From the NCBI RefSeq assembly GCF_027744825.2, contig NC_071343.1, positions 11,752,366-11,816,365 on the forward strand: DNA of 64,000 bases. The letters run 5' to 3'. The translations under genes were made by a program, and so were the position numbers. Origin of the DNA: Synchiropus splendidus. Its lineage: Eukaryota > Chordata > Actinopteri > Syngnathiformes > Callionymidae. Below the pieces are notes generated by a model. It searched no databases, was not told the DNA's origin, and saw nothing but the letters and a program-made list of their open reading frames with translations. How positions within the stretch are numbered: position 1 is the stretch's first letter; every line of letters starts with the position of its first letter. Positions 16,933 to 64,000 of the stretch are shown here, piece after piece.

Positions 16933-17587
16933 AAAAAATCAAGACTTTTATTTATGTTTTTACAAACACATCTCACTACACGTTGATCTTGTACAAATCT
17001 GTCGATTAGAAATGTCACCCGAAATGTGAGGGATGTGCATAGGTGTCCCTGTTGTTGTCTCGACTCCTTTATGGGAATTATTTCACTGTTTTCGGCGCGA
17101 CACGAGGAACACTGACGGACTGACAGCGTGGAAGCTTGCAAAGGTCCACATGCACGATCACCTCAATTTTTCATCTAAAGAAACACGCCGTCCCCGGACG
17201 GTTCCCGCCGAGATGAGAGGGTGCAAACCAGTTGGGGGGAGAGAAGAGATGAATAAATAAGGAGGGATGTCATGATCTCCGCAGAGCGTCCGTGTGCTTA
17301 CGTTCCTTACGACACAGATGAATGGACTGTACTGTCTCTTTAAATCAAACATCTACGAAAATGTCGCCTCCTAGCGAGCTAGCACAGACATGACAATATT
17401 CAGTTTTCATCTTTTTTTTTGTTTTTTAATACAACAACACTATGACTAGGTTGTCTGAGAGAGCACAAGTCCCACTGGCTGCTGAGGGGGAATGTTGCGG
17501 TTGAGTTCCACCTGATTCAAATCTTAGTCCGCGTCACCGACGGAGGGAGAGGAGTGGAGCGAGGGAGGAAACGGGCGGTGAGAGTCC
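16933..17587 (-). other. cask 3' UTR (inferred)
   Basis: Minus-strand sequence after the CASK stop, down to a candidate AATAAA at 16947-16952. No coding signal. The real UTR may be longer or shorter. Confidence 0.4.
16947..16952 (-). terminator. Candidate poly(A) signal AATAAA (cask)
   Basis: AATAAA on the minus strand about 640 bp after the CASK stop codon. The nyx and cask transcripts converge tail to tail with about 2 kb between their inferred ends. Confidence 0.4.
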
Positions 17588-54465
<36,878 letters not shown>

Positions 54466-57400
54466 CTGCAGCAAAAGAGAGACGGCAACCGTGTTAAAAA
54501 TGATAACAATACGGCAGCAAATAAATACAATCTTAAAAGAGAATATTATAATATAATTAAATAATATTAAATCAGTCCCCTCTTCGGATGAATCATCTAT
54601 TTTTCAAGTATGACACAAGTTTACATTACAATTTAACACAAATAAATTGAAAATGACGGGCAGTTTGTTGAATCACACTATACATGACTCAGCGAAACAT
54701 TACTTTCAAATATCAAACTTCACAGACGATCTTGGTTTTCCGGTGTTTAAGTTTCTAAACTGCCGTGAGGAAAAACTTTTCCGACTATAATCCAGAAGGT
54801 GATAGTGAGGAATAATCTTCTGACAAAGGCAAAAACATGCAGCCATCCTGGGCCATTCTTCTGCAGACTAGTGGAACAGATGGCAATCGGGCGAAAGCTG
54901 CTTAGCGTCAGAGGGTGATGTGGAATGGAATCAGGCCCAATCGGACAGGAACAATGCTCCATGCACACACGCAGGTTAGACAAGGATCAAATTAACACTG
55001 AGCAGGCTTTTTTTTTTTTCCTCGTATGGTTGGTGGAGCGCTCCCAGAGACACAAACACAGGTCACTGGGTCACCAGCTAATTGGGGAAACATAATACGG
55101 CTGTGGAGCATTGTAATTCCAGGATAACGTGAAAGAATAGCTTTTGCTTATTAGTCTTTATATACCGCAGGTGTCAGCATATTTAACATACACTCCACGT
55201 ATGTAAACAAAGATTTTGCCACCAATTACTCTCTGGTGCTCTGGTCACTGCTCACCATCAACTATTCCATTGTGCTGCGGATATCGACTATAAGTCTGAT
55301 GCCGTTAAACAACAGGGACAAGACAACAACAATACATACATTTTTCATTTTATCCCATGTGTTGGACGTACCACAGTCTCTCTTGAAACTGTTTTATGAT
55401 GAAACTTTTTAGTGGAGTTTGTCTGTCGTCAGTAAGAGCCTGACATCCTTTGAGTTAGATGAAGTTAGATTCAAGTTTACTTCAGATTGTAGTAAAAAAC
55501 AAACACAATTATGCTCATTGATCCTGCTTAAAAAGGCACACCTGAATATTAAGTTATACAGAACGATATCACGCATCTGTATTTCTTATATCAGTGCCAT
55601 GGAAATTTAACCATTTTACGATGAAACTTATTCGTGGAGTTTGTTTCCAACATTATTATTTGTTTATATTTAAATTAAAAGTTAACTAAGTGTAGAGACG
55701 AGAAATTCAATATTTCATGTGAACCCGCTGGTGTCTGACAGACCGCTCTGCCAGATTTATTTAGGGGTTAAATTGAGTCGTCTGTCTGCTGTGTCTCATG
55801 TCTCAAAACAACACTTTAACTATGGACCAGTCTGGACACATTTCCTCGATGCTTTTGAAGAAATATTAGAAATAATAATTGATCATTTAGTCATATTCTA
55901 TTCTCCAAATCATTCGTGATCATCAGTCCTTCGTCTCGTGTGATGAAAAACCTCTTCACAATTCTCTCTCCTAAAATGGTTGTTTTTCATTGCCTATTGA
56001 AGATTTTGATCGCTTTAGAATTTGTTGATGGTGCCTAACTGATGCTGGGTTGTAGCATTTGCGTGTGAACCTCTGTGACCCCTAATGGGGACGCAAAAGA
56101 GGCAGTTGCCACCAATACCAGAGTGGATGTCCGTAACTATTTTCACCTCAGTGTTTCACCGAGGCGCCTGCATGTGTTGATATGAACCAAGGCAAACTTA
56201 AAAACAACTTTAAAACAACGATCGTGAACCAAAGTCCACCACACTCTCCACAACACTACGGTGTCGGCTGTCAAACGCCACGGAGCTGGAGAGCACGGCG
56301 TGCCATCACGTCAAGTTATCCTGAGATGCAGAATTGTCATCGTGCAGATTGTGTTTGGCAGTTTATCGATAAGTTATCGCCCATCCCTAGTCAATACCAT
56401 AGAGCTTCTGTTTTTAAGGAGACCATGAAAACCAAGAGAAGTGGCTGCAGTGGCCGACAACCCTGTCGAATGGGCACAAGGTCTCGCAAGGCATTGTGGG
56501 GCACGGAAGCCATTTTTTTTTTACTGTATTTAGATCTGAGCCACGACAAAGACACAATAGAACTAGGCTGTGTAGCACAGTGAAAAAAACAGCTTTGACA
56601 TCCACATGACGACATCAACTGACAACACAATTTCGATCTGAACAGGATAAACCGCGCAGCCTTAGCAGTAGTAGTTTCACAAGTGTTCACAGTTTAAATG
56701 GCTTAAGAATTTACTTATTAATCAGAATTCATTCATCGAGAACGCTATAAATTGACAGAGTACATTCCTTCTCTAACATTTATCTCGGGTTAACAGTCAC
56801 AGTCTGAAGTTCAATTACCAGGAAGAAAAAGAACTCTCCCTGAATTCCACACTATTTACTTACCCAACTATCTTGGACATTCCAGCAGAGTGTTCCAATT
56901 AGGAAGGACTTATCCAAGAGTACAGCTACTGTAACAGCACATTGTGATCATAAAAACTATATGCAGACAGTTGCAACATTCAGACCGAGTGGAATTTTCG
57001 ACTGAGAAGAAAAAAATCTTCCACTTGTCTGGTGCAGGGCTCCAGTGGGAAATCAACCGTCGCAACAGAAAGATAACACCAGCGGGTAAGAAATGCATTC
57101 GTCAATTTCAGGAAGGTGGCACTTCAAGCCAAACCACAGGTCACTAGAAAACTAAAGCTATCAACTCCACGAGGAATAAGACCGTTCAGGTACTTGGGGT
57201 CAGGGAGCCCTCATTAGTAACCCTCTGCTGTCCTCCACTCTTCCGCCGTCGAGTTCGGCGCTACAAGTCCAGTCACGTCACCTCCATCCCCACATAGCCG
57301 ACCAGCAAATGTCAAGTTTTTTCCCTCCGAACGCGCCTACACGCGATCACAGACCAGGAGCCCTGCAGCGGCCGGGGCTGACCTCAGGCTGGCGATGAGA

Positions 57401-60400
57401 CCCATCATGTGAAAGAGAAAGCCTTAAATTAAATAAGAGGCTAACGTGAAGAAAAGTTGGCAGCCATATCAAAGGAGGCAAACAAAAGTAGACAGAATTT
57501 GAAAGGGCTCAATTATCTTCGGGCAAAGGTCTGGACGTATTATCTTTTCTACTCAGTTTGAAGCGGAGTATCTTCACGAAAAACACGAGAGAAAATCTGT
57601 TGCACGAGTCTAGATGAAAACATATCAACAGAGTATCTCATCTGGCCACCTGTAAAAGCAATATTACAATAGACAGCAGATTTGAATATTAATTTTTCTT
57701 TGCACATTGAAGTTCAACAATATTTGAGACCAACTTTATTAAACACATAACCTAGTTTGGGATACGTAAATCAATTTCTTTTTTAAATTTGGTTGATGGC
57801 ACCACCATCCTAAGGGTATGGACAAAAACGACTGAAAAGATCTGTTACATCAAGAGCAAAGAGAGTCGTGATGCCAACTTCGTGACACAAAGGCCACAGC
57901 AGAAAGTGAAAGTTGAGCAAGGAGTGGATGGCTGGAGTGTCTCCGTGACATCTTCAGCGCTAAGAGGTACCAATTAAGGCTTAAAGGTCAACACAAGTGA
58001 AATAGTAGCGGTAAACCACGCCTGTCTTCTCGTGTTGGCGTTCATTTTGCTAGTCAGTGTCACCACTACAAGTTATCTTCAGGGTTGAACCTCAGTGTCA
58101 CGAGCAAAACAGTGTACGGAGAGAGAAAACACAAAGTTTGGGGATGTTGATCACATGACCGAAGACGACTCGAGAGTCGGAGGTGGGTGTGTCAGCAGCA
58201 ATAATCAGAACTGAAGGAGCTTCTTTCCTCGCTTTTAACTGGGCTCAGCTGCGCACACTTTCAGCCATTAGCTCTCTGAATAGACGTCAGCTGCTCTGAA
58301 GATGCTGCACTTTTGCCAGACTTGCTGAAATTACAGGAAGAAGAGGAGCGAATGAGAAGATGGAGGGGGGGGAAGTGATGGGAGACAAGAACAGGAAGAA
58401 TTAGAAGAAGAAAGAATGTGTCCTCTGTTTCCAGTTCGGAGGGAGATTGCTTGAATTTGCACAAGGTGAGGCCCATTAAAAAGATGTTTAGTCTAAACCT
58501 CGGATCAAAACAGAGTCAGTCAGTTAAATGTTAGTAACGGCTCGGAGGAACGGGAAAATGTCATCAAAGAACCCAAATGCTTTACTGACCACAGTAGCAG
58601 TATTATTACATGCTTGAGAACAGCATCATCTAGGAATTAAACCACTGCTGAAACACAAATCTTGCTTTTATGTTCCTGAATTTTCTTCCTGCTGTTTTTT
58701 AAAATATGTTTTGTACATTGACCTTGAGTGTCAAGAAAGGCGCGTTTAAATAAAATGTATTATTATGTTGCTGTTATTTTCATTTGAGAAGAAACTCCTT
58801 TGAGTGATTCTTGTGACAGTAGTTTGAAGAATGCTGGGCTGCGTTTACAAGAAGAACTGCTAAGGCATCATAATAAGGCACGGCCAACATTTATTGGCTA
58901 CTTCATTTTGACTTATGAAACTGCAGAGTCCATTGCAACAGCCAGTAGAACTAAATAAGGCATGAGAGGTCATGAGAAGTTGTCAGTGGCGGCACAATGT
59001 AGCTGTGTAGAAGGTAACCACGTGTGACCTTTACTCTTCTGATGTTACTTTACAACTCCAGAGCTTCAATCCGTGCACTTCCCTTCACCTCTGAAGGGGA
59101 AGAGCCACAGTAAAACCCTCTTTCCCCGCCTGACCCCACCATGTGCCTCTGACGATAACTAACCGAGCGAGGTGATGCAGGGAGAGTCGGAGGGTGAGGA
59201 CATGCTCTGCCGTGCACGTCACTGAGACCGATGGGGATTTACTGCAACATCAAAAAGATGGGGTGCCCGCTCTCACGGGGCGACGGCCTGAATCTGTGTG
59301 TGTTTGCCGTAGTAAAAGGTGATTTGCGGACAGGACTCACTCCCAACTCTGCGAGGCATCAATCACACAGTGTCTCATTTCGTAAATGTCACCACAGATA
59401 GCGCTTATACACACACACTGATACACACACACAGGCTTTAAATTTGTTCTAATGAATGAAAGTTATTGTCCACTCCCGGCTTTCTCCTGCAACATCCGTA
59501 ATGAGCCTGACCTAGTGAGGTAAAGGTGAAACTGGAAATGGAAGGTGTGCGCAAAAAAAAAAAAAAAATCACAAATGTCACTTAAAAAAGTCCTTCAGTT
59601 TTGGACATTTTATGATTTTTTTTTACTCCAGAGATAGTAGTGACTCTTTTTAAGTTCCAATAACAACTTAATATACACTAATATATAACTACCGTAAATA
59701 ATTATTATTTATGATATTAAAAAATGCTTCTAAATCGCATTGACCTTTTTATGCATATAGCTTAATAAATGTCAAGCCTTGGAATGTCAACAATAAATTA
59801 ATTTATAAGATGCCATATTGGAAAAAGACAAACAAAATAACTAAATACATAAAAATATTGGGATTATCTTTAAAACATTCACAAAAACATTCCAGTATTG
59901 ACAGAGTTAAACATTAAATAACCTCTACATAAAAAACATTTAAAAAAGTACACACCTAAAATTGATGGCGAAATACGAAATATTTAAATAAGACCTTATT
60001 TCATGGTTGTCTTGAGGTAATAGGGAGAGAATCTAAGAGTTCATGATGTCTGTGTGGCACTCATTGTACAATTGTAGAAAAGTGTCATCGTGCGATCACT
60101 CACTGCACAGAGGGGCTGAAACGATTCATAGCCATTCCATACTAATGTGTCAGGATCCTCAAAAATGAGTGTTTCCGCTGGAGGAAATCCATGGATCAAT
60201 CTTCTCACTTGCGTTAAGACCTGCACATTTGTCTTTGTTTCTAGACTGGCTCATGCCGTCTTCAGGCTGTGTGCTTAGTGCATCAAAAATACATAAGGTA
60301 TGGTGCCCCCAAATGATCAAAACTGTTGATAGATGAAAGAGATGAGAAGAAAAAAGACTGTTAAGCCGTTTGTTTTTAGGTAAATTTGCTAACGGCCGCT

Positions 60401-63400
60401 GCGACTGACATCAAACAAGGACAGCGTTTGCACAAGGATGAAATTCTCCAAACTTCCAAGAGTCTTTGGAGTTCATTAACGTCACAGATGACTGATCGTT
60501 CAACAGCTCGAACACTTGCTATTAATTTAATCGCGGTGGCTTGAAAAACAATAGCAATTGAATTTCTCACAAAAAAAGATGGGACAGAAAAGTTAAAGAG
60601 GAATCGGTGACGACACCGGCGCGGGAGACTGATCGCAGCCAGATTAATAGGAAGTGAAGAGCTGAGGACTGTAAAAGAGTTAATTCTATCAGACGGCATA
60701 ATGAAACTCCAGCCAGGAGGAAAACGCTGAAGAGAATCGACAGTAAATGGAAGTCATTAACATGTTTACACCTCATGGGGAGACTAAGAGGAGGGAGATA
60801 AGTGTGAGGGAGGGGAACCGGATGATGCGCATGAATAATACAATGAGACAAATAGACGCCGAGTCGGAAATCACTCCTATAGTTATCGACGCAAGCCGTC
60901 GTTCCGGGTGGTCTGTGGATAAGTGACAGGCCTCAACAATGATACAGTCGGTGTGGATTACAACCTAGGTGCAACTGTTGGGCACAAAAGCTTCAGAGGA
61001 GTGTGCTATTGCCCCTCGGATGATGGCTCTACAGTGTGCTCTGTCAGCTAAGTAAAGTGGTGTAAGGACCACAATATTAGCTATTTCGAACTCCAGTTTG
61101 GTCCCTACATTACTGTAGCATATATGAATATTACAACAACTACTCACACCGCCATGTTAAGTACTAACCCCAATAACCACACTTTGGACATATCGATGAA
61201 ATCTTATATGCCACACCATCTTCTCCACACACGTTTCTCCGATCCACGTATTGATCGATTGAACTCCTGACAGTCTACAGAGCCACGTTCCGTCTGAAAA
61301 CCCCCCCTGGTGTCATGCTGGAAGTGAAGTGCAGATTGTTAAATACAGCTCTATTGACCGGTTTGAGACATTCGGGTCGAAATGATCTGGATTCCCTTCC
61401 AAACGTTCCTTAAAAGCCAGCGTGATTTTCAGAGGGTGAGAACTTTATGTCAATTGTAGTGAACATCTGGAGAGCTATGGAATAACAGGCTGCAACTGTG
61501 AACAGCAAAATTGACCGGGGCTCTTTAAAGGCCTCTTAAGATCCCTTCATTTGAGTGATATATGCACTTCAGATCCCAAGGGCGGCCATAATTCCCCCTC
61601 AAGGAACATTTGATCTTCTTTTCAGCTCATTTAGAGATGTTATCTACTTTATAGCCCTTTTAGCACATATGGTTCTTTGACAGGGAGAATCTTTGCTGCG
61701 AAGCAACGGCAGAGCAATTAGGGAGACTTTCACTGTCAAAGGATTCTTCCTGAAGGATACTGACGTACTGAGGTCCTCCATGATGGATCCTTGGGGAGGA
61801 AGTCAGTGGCATCAGCCGTAATGGAAAGAATTATTGTTTCCGCCTACTTAACTCAGTTTTTCATTTCGGTTTCAAAACACAGACTTCCTCACGATCAGAT
61901 CAGTCGGTTGCTGACTAACCTCAACTGCATTGTTGTATTGTCTTAAATAATGACAATGATACGCAGTGAAGCGAGAGTGAAACAGAGATCTGTCACTATG
62001 GAAACTACACAGTAAAGCTGCTGTTGAAAAGGGTCCTGCTTTTGTCAGTAGCATTGTCGCGCGGTCCCTCATTTTCTTCTACTTGTTCCCAGATGTGGGC
62101 AAAGTGCTGTCCACAGGGGCCAGATGTGGCCCTTTGGCTGAAGGAATGTGGCCCTCATGATATCAGCAAAACTAAGAAACTAATTTGTAAGCAATGCAGG
62201 GCATTCCACAACATTCTATTATAATTTTAATACTGATTCTTCACTGTATTTCCTGTACTTCATTCCCTGTAGCTCAGTTATTTTGACATATTGTATCATT
62301 AAAAAGGGAGAGGCAGTACCAGAACTTTTAGGAACAGGGCCTTCGGTCCGGTCAGCAAGAGATTTCTACAGCGCAATCCAAGACAAGACAGGCTGGTTGC
62401 GAGGCTTCAAATGTTACTACTTCACCTGACAGCATACTCACTATTAGGGATGTACCGATACACTATTCTCACGAAACAAAACGATATCCATCTCACGATA
62501 CGATATTCATTCACTGATACGATTCAATACTATACCATACATTCCAATACACATTTTCAGTGTTGGTGCAGCTTGCTGGGTCCCGGAGACAAAAGAGCTA
62601 CCTTCTCTGGTGGCTGGTGGGGCTTTATGTGCGCTCGAACTGTAGGTTGGTTCCACTTGGCGGACCGAATGACAGCACATATTAAAGCAATTATGTACTC
62701 CATTGATCCGTATGCCAAACTGGCAAGAAGGGCACAGCGGAAAATAAAACAGCCAAACATCAATGTGGGCCACCGGTCAGACTAACACAGTAGTTTAATA
62801 CAGTAAGCTAAATAAAACATTAGCTTTAGTAACCTGTCGGAATTGTCATGAGGCTCACAGTAATAACATCAGGTAAAACGTCAGTAACCAGATACAGTGT
62901 TTTAGTATTGATATTCTTGTCTTGTCTAGTCTTCGGGGGCTTGTACGTTCATTTCTCAGGTGCAGCAGACTAAATTCTTCCAAACGCATCAGGAAACAAA
63001 AGTGCGAAGCAGGGAGACAAGAGTTTTTGGGTCACTTCTCAATCACTAGGTGAGCTGTCTCCACTGTCGCCCTCTGGTTAAAAATAACTTAACTAAAGGA
63101 AGGCAGAATGGTGCAGTCCATTCCATGAGATATCATGAACTAGACTCATCATACATTTTCAAATATATATAAAACAGTTCTTTATGTATTTGTTTTTATC
63201 ACTGTTTTATCATAAAAAAAAGGGGTTTCCATAGAAGGTGAGCTAATGGAGACAAGAAATGCAAAACAAAAATGCGTTCATCTTTCTCGGAGCTGATCAA
63301 AGGTAGGACAGATGAGATCATCCTAAAATTGTCTTTTATCTGGCCATTGCCTGCATTTCTTCCTCACCTCCCTGGGAGGGCAGTTATGTAAGAATGCCAG

Positions 63401-64000
63401 GCTTTGCAGTTTATTTATTCTCCCATGGGGATTTGGCAGATCACTGAGCAGACTAGCACCTGCGATGCTTTCTGAGCTCAGACACAACCACATACAGCAC
63501 TGCGGCAGAGTTCAGGAGGCGTCTGACACTGAAGCAGGTGTGGGTTAAAGAAGCGCTATGATACTGTCCAGGCCGAGCTCAGGCAGGCAACTGCTGTCTA
63601 CATTACAAGCAGATTTCTTTTTCGTTTCGCTGGCTCGTACACAACAATAATTGTTGGGGGGGCGGAGGGGGGTAAACTGATTTCACACGCGCGAGTCAGA
63701 GAAGAGACAGATGTTATGTTAATGTGGCAGAGCAGGGAACTATTGGCAGAGCCATTATCGCTCCACACAAGAGCCATAAAAACACAATACTGACTTTCAC
63801 TGGGAGGAAGAAACTGCGCGAATCAGACGGGGGAAGAGATAAAACGCAGTCTATCTGGGGTGAAGATGGGAAATGGAAGATTATCCCACATGAAAAAAGG
63901 ACAATACAATAAGCTGTAATCAAATACAAGCACACGAATCACGCACCCACAGATTATTAACGCCAACCACAGGCTTCAGTCAGCTTTGTTTGCTGTGTGT
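54466..64000 (-). other. CASK 5' intron (partial, at least 9.5 kb)
   Basis: The region upstream of the first visible CASK exon. I looked on the minus strand for the first coding exon (the family N-terminus leading to CEVIGK) and did not see it. Human CASK has GPR34 and GPR82 nested in an intron, but no GPCR-sized open frame is present here. Short low-complexity runs occur near 59550-60000. 62090-62180 (CAGATGTGGGCAAAGTG...) and 62450-62550 (GATGTACCGATAC..., CGATACGATA repeats) look like old transposon remnants. Confidence 0.65.
55690..56280. repeat. Dispersed repeat, copy B
   Basis: Same direction and block order as 51610-52013, with about 185 bp more sequence in the middle. It lies in the most 5' CASK intron of the window. 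The element type is unknown. Confidence 0.65.

Noticed and set aside
62411..62785. 124-codon + strand open frame near the right end
   Set aside because: It overlaps GATACGATA-type repeat sequence typical of old transposons, with no recognisable domain.
54466..64000. A nested GPR34/GPR82-like receptor in the CASK 5' intron
   Set aside because: In human such genes lie inside CASK, but no seven-helix open frame occurs on either strand here. They may be further upstream.

Overview
This is a 64 kb stretch of vertebrate nuclear DNA, almost certainly from a ray-finned (teleost) fish. It has split genes with GT-AG introns, vertebrate-type protein sequences, long microsatellites, fish-type interspersed repeats and no bacterial gene organisation. 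The species cannot be named from the sequence.

Three protein-coding genes are supported, and all were read exon by exon with reading phase checked at every junction. (1) 1554-5880, + strand: the 3' fifteen coding exons of a DDX3X/PL10 DEAD-box RNA helicase, followed by a long 3' UTR to about 8.65 kb; the N-terminal exons lie upstream of the window. (2) 11493-13429, + strand: a complete three-exon nyctalopin (NYX) gene of 480 codons, a leucine-rich-repeat protein of retinal ON-bipolar synapses. (3) 17588-54465, - strand: CASK, the CaM-kinase-like/L27/PDZ/SH3/guanylate-kinase synaptic scaffold. 26 in-phase exons encode 906 residues. Adding the roughly 20 residues of the missing first coding exon gives the 926 residues I recall for the human protein. 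The order and orientation DDX3X(+)-NYX(+)-CASK(-) are those I recall for human Xp11.4, so this is an old conserved neighbourhood. The genes are not an operon: the helicase is a housekeeping gene, while NYX and CASK act at synapses in separate pathways.

Layout: 1-1553 helicase intron; 1554-5880 helicase coding exons; 5881-8.65 kb 3' UTR; 8.9-9.7 kb a tandem minisatellite; 9.7-11.49 kb no gene seen; 11.49-13.43 kb nyx; 13.43-16.9 kb nyx 3' end and intergenic DNA; 16.9-54.5 kb CASK; 54.5-64 kb the 5' intron of CASK. The CASK introns hold most of the repeats: a decayed hAT-like element, two copies of a TA-flanked MITE-like element, another dispersed repeat pair, a three-copy 383-bp tandem repeat, a 100-bp GT run and a long pyrimidine tract.

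The most interesting material is possible hidden splicing. CASK has a well-supported 18-nt microexon (LLAAER). Its introns also hold three further short, in-phase, splice-flanked open segments (9, 14 and 16 codons) and one possible alternative terminal exon with its own poly(A) signal. The helicase has a possible poison exon in its longest intron. A dense cluster of TGA(C/G)TCA motifs lies in another CASK intron. All of these extra exons are inferred from sequence only and need transcript data.
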